Assembly (NCBI GenBank): GCA_036365515.1
Contig: CM070873.1
Coordinates: 230,577,876-230,641,875, forward strand
From: Torymus aiolomorphi
Lineage: Eukaryota > Arthropoda > Insecta > Hymenoptera > Torymidae
Length of the DNA stretch: 64,000 bases
Direction: 5' to 3'
Below are positions 57,201-64,000 of this stretch, one piece after another. Position 1 is the stretch's first letter. Every line of letters begins with the position of its first letter. Below the pieces are notes generated by a model. That model was not told where the DNA came from. It saw nothing but the letters and a program-made list of their open reading frames with translations, and made no database searches. A program made the position numbers and the translations under genes.

Positions 57201-57696
57201 CTATAGTAGATGGATGCACTTTTGTGTCAAGGTTATTTTTAACGTCGGGTACTATTCAGACTATGTCAATTTACTTTTAGAAATCAATAATATTTAAGCG
57301 TCACAGCCGAGTTCGCTTGTACCAGATTCTTTTAGTACAAATATAGTTCGTGGATTTTATTCACGAATCGTATAATATCTTTTATTTGCTAATAAAACAG
57401 CACTTTTAGAAGTTTCCCGTTTGCGTGTTGAAATACGAACTGTATAGTTACACAAGAACTTTATATACAGTATCTTTATTATAGACGCTAGCAAATTAAA
57501 AAAAAAACAACAGCAACCTATATTAAGTATAAAGTCAGTAATAACTGAATTTAAAACAAAGTGCTTTTCAACGACGAGAAAGTTACGCGACAAACGAAAT
57601 TACAAAGCCCAGACCGCGGTATGGCCAAAGTATATACCAACTAGCGGCCGCGGAGCATTAGAAAGTTTGAGATACAAAACAGCGCGGAGATCTTAC

Positions 57697-57710
57697 CCAG
57701 CTCCCGTCAT
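57697..57710 (-). CDS. Candidate first coding exon of the MDR gene (distal)
   Basis: The minus strand reads GCC-ATG-ACG-GGA-GCT-GG followed by a strong donor GTAAGA. The 14 coding bases end in phase 2 and would add MTGAG before the Ser-rich start of the 49404 exon. The ATG context is good and the flank beyond 57.8 kb is GC-rich like a promoter. The implied intron is 8.3 kb. Confidence 0.35.
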
Positions 57711-60700
57711 GGCGAATTCACTTGCGCGAGACGAATCTTGATTAAAATCGGAAATCCTGTGCGCGAATTTCACTTCGCGCGTAAGGCTTGTATATTATAC
57801 GTACTTGCACGCACACACACACGAAAAACTGAGAATATTCAGCGATGCTCCGTGGCTTAGGCTTTATGTATAGCGAGAACAAAGCAACGAGGAGACAGAG
57901 CCTGCTTGTACGCTTATTTTTAGAGGACCGAAAACCGTGAGTGCGCGGACTTATTTCCATCCGCGTGCCCTGCTACGGCGGTTCAAGTGGAAGACTTTTT
58001 AATGCCTTTGTGCGCTTATCGAAGGTTTATTTAAATAAAGGCATTTGTTTGCGTCTGGTCTTGTTTTCAAGCGAGATGGAGATTTTAATAGAGGAAATGT
58101 AACACGGCGCGTGATAGGAATTTGATATTGCTCCGAAATGAAATTTGGAGCAACTCTGCTTACAACTACCCGTAACACCGTTACACGCATTGTAATAAAC
58201 CTGACTTTTATTACGATAAACAGACCTATCTCTATCTTTATATACGCTCCCGAACATTTGGAAAATTCCTAGCCCGTCTAAATTTACAACAATGTTTACC
58301 TTCCAACTCGAACACGCGCCTCACGTCTCCGTATTTCCCAAAAGCTCGTTTCCTTCAACGAACGCGTCATCCTCCACCGACCCGCGATTCGCTGAAAAAT
58401 CCATATTTTTAATAATCGAAACATCCACGAACAACAATGTATAATACATCCTCGTAAACCACACGCGACTTTTCCATCAACGCAGCAGTCGCGTCAAGTA
58501 TTATACACCAGCTCCCGTCGTCAACAGCGCAGTAAAATCTAGCCGAGAGAGAGAGAGAGGAGAGGAGAAAAACGACGGCGTACATAGGTGTTTACGCTTT
58601 TCCAACCGTCATCATTTTTTTCTCCATCCTATAAGCGCGTTTGTTTACTCTCCTCCGCCTCCTTCTCATCATACTTCAACCACACTGCAGCGCAGCATTT
58701 TCCAACGTGTATACATGCACGCTCCAGCTGACCGCACAAGATAGAAGCCGTTGACTTCACAAGCCAGCCCTACTCCCCACTCGCGGGCACCGGTCCAAAA
58801 CGCTGCACGCGCGCGCGCACGAGAAAGACGCAGAATTTCGCGAACGGCATCCGCAATTTCGAGCCGCAAAAAAGAAAGTCTCTTGCGCGCGCGCAAGAGA
58901 GAGAGAGGAAGAGAGCGTATCGGCGCGATCCATGAAATTGTAACGCGCTCGCGAGAGGGGCGGCACTCGCGTGCGCGCGCGCAAGAGAGAGAGAGAAAAG
59001 CGGGTCGAGCACGCGGACGCCTGCTGATGTGCACGTGATTCCAGCGTGCCGGCAAGCCGCGACATCGACCGGCCGCCCCACTCTTGTACCGTTGCTCGCT
59101 ACCTCCGCCACCTCTATCTATATATACTTATACACACACACTCCTGGGCTCGCTCTCTGGCTTTGTCTCCGCGGTCGGGTTGAGTCACACGTATATATCG
59201 AGCGTTGCAGGGTATCTACGAACACCTGCAGCAGCAGCGTAGCATGAGAGGAGGCGGAGGATGCTTCGAGAACGGGCCGAACTGCTCGAGCGGGCTTCAG
59301 GTGCGACGAACGGCCCTGAGCTGCTTCTGCAGAAGTGTCCGGGGCGTTCTAATTATCTTGCCTTCTTGTATACGGCGCGTCAAGTGTCTTCAGGGAGGCT
59401 TGATTATAGCGTGGTTTGATGAATTGGCGAGGGATTCGTTGATTTTTACCGTTCGACTGCGGTCGCGCATCTGTCTTTCACGTGCGCAGCTCGTGTGCAT
59501 GATGTGCGCGCGATTAATTAACGTCGTATTATATAGGTGTATTGATTGTTGGAAGAGAGATAAGGGAGTGGATAAGCGTATAGTGGCTAAACGCAAATAT
59601 GCGTCGATGCATCGGGACGTAAAAGGGAAATGGGATTTTGGAGTAAATCTAATCGCGTGACTCATAAATCTATAATACCGTTACATATTGATTAAATAAG
59701 CGCTGAGGCTGAAATTGTATTTGTCATAAATAATGTTTACTGGTTATATTATACTTTCTAATAATAAGAGACGTTTCATTGATTGACAGCAAATCTTAAA
59801 TTTTTGTTCAGATCTTAGACGGCAAATATTAGTTTATTATTTGGTAATGAAGTAATTTTTATTTATTTCAATTAAAAGTGAGCTTGTATAATATACGGTA
59901 TGACGTAATAATTCTAGAACACTGCAGAAATTTTGACGATTTATATAGCGGAAGATTTTCATCTCGAAAAATTGAATGGCTTCAAAGAACTTGTTACACG
60001 TCTAATAATATTAATGATTTTCCGTCAGTAGAAAATTACGCGTGTAGTCCGCCTAGTTTTCTTACACAAATCCCGATGTTCTAAAAACGGTATCATTCAA
60101 CTTTAAGTAGTTCGTCAAGACTTTTCTTTCTCGCAATCAATCACGAAAGTTGCTTCTGACTGAACTTTTACTTTTTCGTAAAGTATTACCTCATTGTTAG
60201 AAAAAAAAGTTCTATCACTGTATATTAATTAATTCATTAATTAATTTAATTAAATTATTTATTAAATAGGTATTATTAAAAATAATTATAAATATATATA
60301 AATTAAATTTTAATAATAAAAGATGATCTAGTTAAGTTAGAAGTGCTCTATTTATACTATTCAAGACAGTAAATAAATATTCACTTATATAATTATACAA
60401 TTTACATTAAAGATATCAAAATAAATTATATTATATATTTATAATTAATATATGTATAAATTTATTATATCATTTATTTTATATTATTATTTTTCTTTGT
60501 TAAACAATCCAACTACACAATCCAACAATATTGAACACTACTGTGTATACATTCTTGCCTATACATTTTTGGCAATAATTATTTTTATTTCAAAGCTAAT
60601 AACCAATCAAGTGACTGAAATTTCCGCTTCTTTTTTTCATAATTTAACTTCGATAGTTAAAAAACATCGATATTACACACATTAAAATATGTGTCAAGGT

Positions 60701-63672
60701 TTTTCGTAGCGGGCGAATTTTCACGTAGGCACTTTTCTAATATTTTCCAAAACTAAAAGCTCTAGACTAGTGACACATCAAGGTGAAGAACTCACAGCAG
60801 ACAATACTGTTTTTACCTTATCTATAAAGTATTCCGAAATAGGATATGATGAAAAAATCAATATCTCATTCTTAAATGGATTCATGAATTTTTTACCAAC
60901 AAGTATTATTTAACATTTCAAGCTATAAACTGCAAATTCAACGCTGATTATTATTTTAAATCATCGCGATTCCCCTATATTTCTCATGTAATTTACAATT
61001 ACAAGTAATCAGGTTTTAAAAAGTCATGACCTCGTTATCCTGCATTTATATGACATCTAAGAAAGGATAAATTTACTTTAAGTAATCGAGTATAAGCTCT
61101 TGCTTTCAGCCAATAAAAAATTCATTGAAATCTCGATAACTACATAATCCTTCACACTTTGCCGAAAAGAAAAATATCCTTTTTTCATCAAAAATTGACT
61201 GAAAAAGTATAGCAATAACAAACACTACCGAAATAAATCTTTCAATCTACCAGAATTCACTTAACAAACACGAAACCAATCTCCACTTAAAAATATAATA
61301 CCCTCGAAGCGGAAAAGAAAAATACGTTTCGACCGTTCTAAACCTCTTCCTATAGAACCTCAGGCTATTTTTGCCGGCTTATTCGCAGATGCATCGCTCG
61401 CACACTCGACGGGACAGACGCACCGACATAAACAGTGTGATTCATCGTGTCCAGTATATAATAGTAGTCGTGTGAGCGAACATGCGGGTTCATTGTATAA
61501 TCTGAATTTTTCGAAAATCGTTATAGATTATTCATGTGGGCATATATACCGTACGCGATAATCGCTCCGGGGAGCCAATTTAAAATTTCGATTTTTCCAG
61601 CTCTGATTAGTTCCCGGGAGAGTCTAGTAGCACCGCCATGTACGTGTATACGTTATTCGCTGCGCGGTCGCCGGCTAATTACCCTCGTTTTGCGTGTCGG
61701 AAAAAGAACACGGTTCTAAAGTAATTCATGACGCGTCGACATATTGATCGTTCGGTGGGTTTTTTTACGCGTGCACGGTGAGGTAGTTCGCGACGCTGGA
61801 CCGTATCATAATCGCATCATGGCATTGTTATACGCGCAGTTTTACACTTCGTGACGTGTATATTATACGAGATAATTAAATTCCGTATAGCTTGCATTTC
61901 CTAATGCAACGCGTTATTCAACGGCGCGTATATAGTTTTTGATTTATGGCCACTTAACCGAGCAAATGGAAATCTACATACTTTTATTGTAAAAAAAAAA
62001 ATGATTATGAAATAGGTACGTACTATGGAACACGCAACGAGTGCGTTGCTGCAAGGTTGCAGCGCGTCACGCTGAAAACCGTAATACATACAATTCCATT
62101 GACGGTCGGATCGATCGTCATCAATCAGCATCAGCGAGAGCGAAACAATTATAATGAATCAGCGCGAGCAAAAAGAGGGTACAATCCGCATCGCTGAATG
62201 GAAACCAAGACGCGGAAGCAGCTCGCTATACTTTTCAGATAATATATGTCACGACTCGCGTAGCTCGGCGATTTCCTCAGCACAGATTTCATGCGCTAAG
62301 AATAGACCGCGCTGCCGAGATATGCATTGCTCACTCGAACTAAATAAATCTCTCTCCCTTTTCTCTTTTTCTCTCTTTTCTCACAACAAATCAGTGGCAG
62401 ATAAAACAGGTGCCTCGTGTTTAGTACATGCGAGAGACTATTAATCAATTAAATACATGCGACTCCGCGCTTTTATGCTAATTAATCAGCCGACGAAGTT
62501 ATTGCGAAACTCATCGATTCGAGGAGACACGCGGTACTCGCGATCGCGCTTTCACGTGTACAGCATAATGCGCGGTGCACATAGCGTGCACATGATGTAT
62601 ATAAGCGCATCCCGCTGCGATGCATGTGCTGAGCGAGCGCGTGCGTAATCCTTGGAGTAGGTCGTTGACAGAAAAGCGTTGCGAGTGCGAATATAGCGAG
62701 CGATCACCGTGCGGAGGCTTACATCACTGCGGTGAACTATAGCTGTGTGTATGTGTATCTATAAGAGCGAATTTCCCGATTGGGTGAGGGCATGTATTCC
62801 TGGAAGGACGACGAAGAGATTGTTGTGTAGTGGAATAAACGAGGGGGCAAATTGCATTATTTTTATGGAGCCGAAAGATTGAGAGTATTTCTTTACTTTG
62901 GCTCGCGGGCTAACGTGATTTTTGTGTATAGAAGTCAACTTCAATTAAATTTTGTCGTTCTCTCGGCGAAGCTTCGCCCAAAATAGACTGTCGGATAAAC
63001 GCTTTCCTTTTAGCTTCGACCATCAAAATTGTTTGGCTGCGATTGCAAATTTTTTTGTTTTCTTGGACGTCTCTTGTTATGTTGAAAATTCGAAAATTGA
63101 CTGAAAGGATAAGGAAAACCGGGTGTTTGCCGGGTTCTAATGCTAAGTGAAGGCGCGCATGTGCATTCTGGTTAGACAAAGGAATTTTTACGTTGTAGAA
63201 TTTTTCAGGTAAACACGTATGGATACGACTGCAAACGTTGAGACGTGAGTTTATATTGGGTACGTAATAGCAAATTACCATTTTGAACAAAACAGACCGA
63301 GTTTTTAATCTGTTTCAGTGGACGTGAAAATCGTTTTTATGTTTATACGTGACTTCATGGATATTTTGGTAGCGAACATAAATTTATTTTTTCAATTTAT
63401 TTGGAACACGCGTAGAATGCGCTTTGCAAAAACTATCAGATTATTTACCTGTTTACATATTTATATACAGGTATTCAAATATTTTATTTCCGATATCGAT
63501 TTTTAAACAAGTAGCTTATTATTTATGTTGGACAAACTTTTTGTAGTTTCCCATATATATCCCTATATTATATAGTTATAAGGTTCAAAATGGGTACCTA
63601 CCCCCTCAGCAAGGTCCGTCTTGAGACAACTGCTCGAGGCGAACGAGGTCTCTCAGCCGGGAGCGGTATCAA
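57711..63672. other. GC-rich islands and AT-rich DNA at the right side
   Basis: A strong GC/CpG island at about 58250-59500 with GCGCGCGC and GAGAGA runs yields many overlapping open frames on both strands, none convincing. Another GC-richer stretch covers 61.4-62.7 kb. The part between (59.7-61.3 kb) is AT-rich and empty. These islands resemble promoters of genes whose coding parts lie mostly outside the window. Confidence 0.35.
59244..59300 (+). CDS. Possible first coding exon of an unseen downstream gene
   Basis: ATG opens MRGGGGCFENGPNCSSGLQ and the frame meets a possible donor CAG|GTGCGA after 57 nt, in phase 0, at the edge of the CpG island. No downstream exon is recognised within the window and no family is identified from these 19 residues. 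This is a weak call based on context only. Confidence 0.18.
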
Positions 63673-63808
63673 CACTGAGAGAAGAATATGTTTATATTTA
63701 ACATGGTATTTTAACTATTAACATGGCATCGTAACTATTAACATATATATTTTAATAGGTACAATACCATGTTAAATATAAACATTTTGAGAAAAATTTC
63801 TCTCAGTG
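63673..63808. mobile_element. 136-bp inverted-repeat element, copy 1
   Basis: It begins CACTGAGAGAAGAATATGTT and ends with the complement pattern ATTTCTCTCAGTG. ATTTAACATGGTATT pairs with AATACCATGTTAAAT inside. The loop contains two ACTATTAACATGG-type units. It has no coding capacity. Confidence 0.65.
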
Positions 63809-63944
63809 AAGGACCTACCGTTTCCTCAACCAGCAAGTAGACAATCCAGGGTGGCATTCGCTCATAAGGCGAAGTGCGCCCCTCAACGAAAGGCGCTGCT
63901 CATCTCGCCTCCGAAGAGGAAGCCGACTGCCTCCAGAAAACCCG

Positions 63945-64000
63945 CACTGACAGAAGAATATTTTTATAGTTAATATATTTATCTATTTTATTAGAATTGC
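63945..64000. mobile_element. Inverted-repeat element, copy 2, cut by the window end
   Basis: CACTGACAGAAGAATATTTT closely resembles the left end of the element at 63673 (CACTGAGAGAAGAATATGTT). Only its left end is inside the window. Confidence 0.45.

Noticed and set aside
59205..59660. 151-codon plus-strand frame read as one gene
   Set aside because: No domain signature; only the first 19 residues before a possible donor deserve a weak mention.

Overview
The window is a piece of an AT-rich insect nuclear chromosome, with GC-rich islands only around gene starts. Evidence: spliceosomal introns with GT..AG borders, a storage hexamerin, an insect troponin C, and many short inverted-repeat elements. 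The gene set and the elements would suit a hymenopteran such as a parasitoid wasp, but nothing in the sequence fixes the order or species.

Seven protein-coding genes can be assembled exon by exon with matching intron phases; one is incomplete at its 5' end. Left block (0.3-10 kb): two CHCHD2/CHCHD10-like twin-CX9C genes on +, one apparently lying inside the first intron of the other, then the complete ten-exon Miro (RHOT) gene on -, tail to tail with them. All three products act at mitochondria. Middle block (19.4-26.4 kb): a seven-exon hexamerin with a TATA promoter on +, convergent with a troponin C gene on - whose first coding exon appears to carry only the ATG. Right block (37.4-57.7 kb): a nine-exon Tuba/DNMBP-type RhoGEF (SH3s-DH-BAR-SH3s) on +, convergent with a medium-chain dehydrogenase/reductase (MDR, VAT-1/quinone-reductase-like) gene on -, whose 5' end is not settled; two phase-compatible first exons are proposed. 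Among the assembled genes the layout is three convergent pairs (counting the nested CHCHD2 pair as one unit) separated by long gene-poor stretches.

Those stretches hold non-autonomous elements: three TTAA-bounded elements (10.9, 18.5 and 35.6 kb; the last two are inverted copies of one family), near-perfect hairpins at 13.8 and 14.0 kb, an 0.86-kb inverted-repeat element at 16.7 kb, a 1.3-kb foldback element with internal tandem repeats at 29.7 kb, a CCCAGGCG-ended element at 36.6 kb, and two related short elements at the right edge. Three (TTTA)n-tailed fragments look like truncated LINE 3' ends. I saw no rRNA, convincing tRNA or CRISPR, and no multi-gene accessory system. The observations most worth checking are the nested CHCHD2 pair, the seven-SH3 Tuba protein, the ATG-only troponin C exon, and the foldback element.
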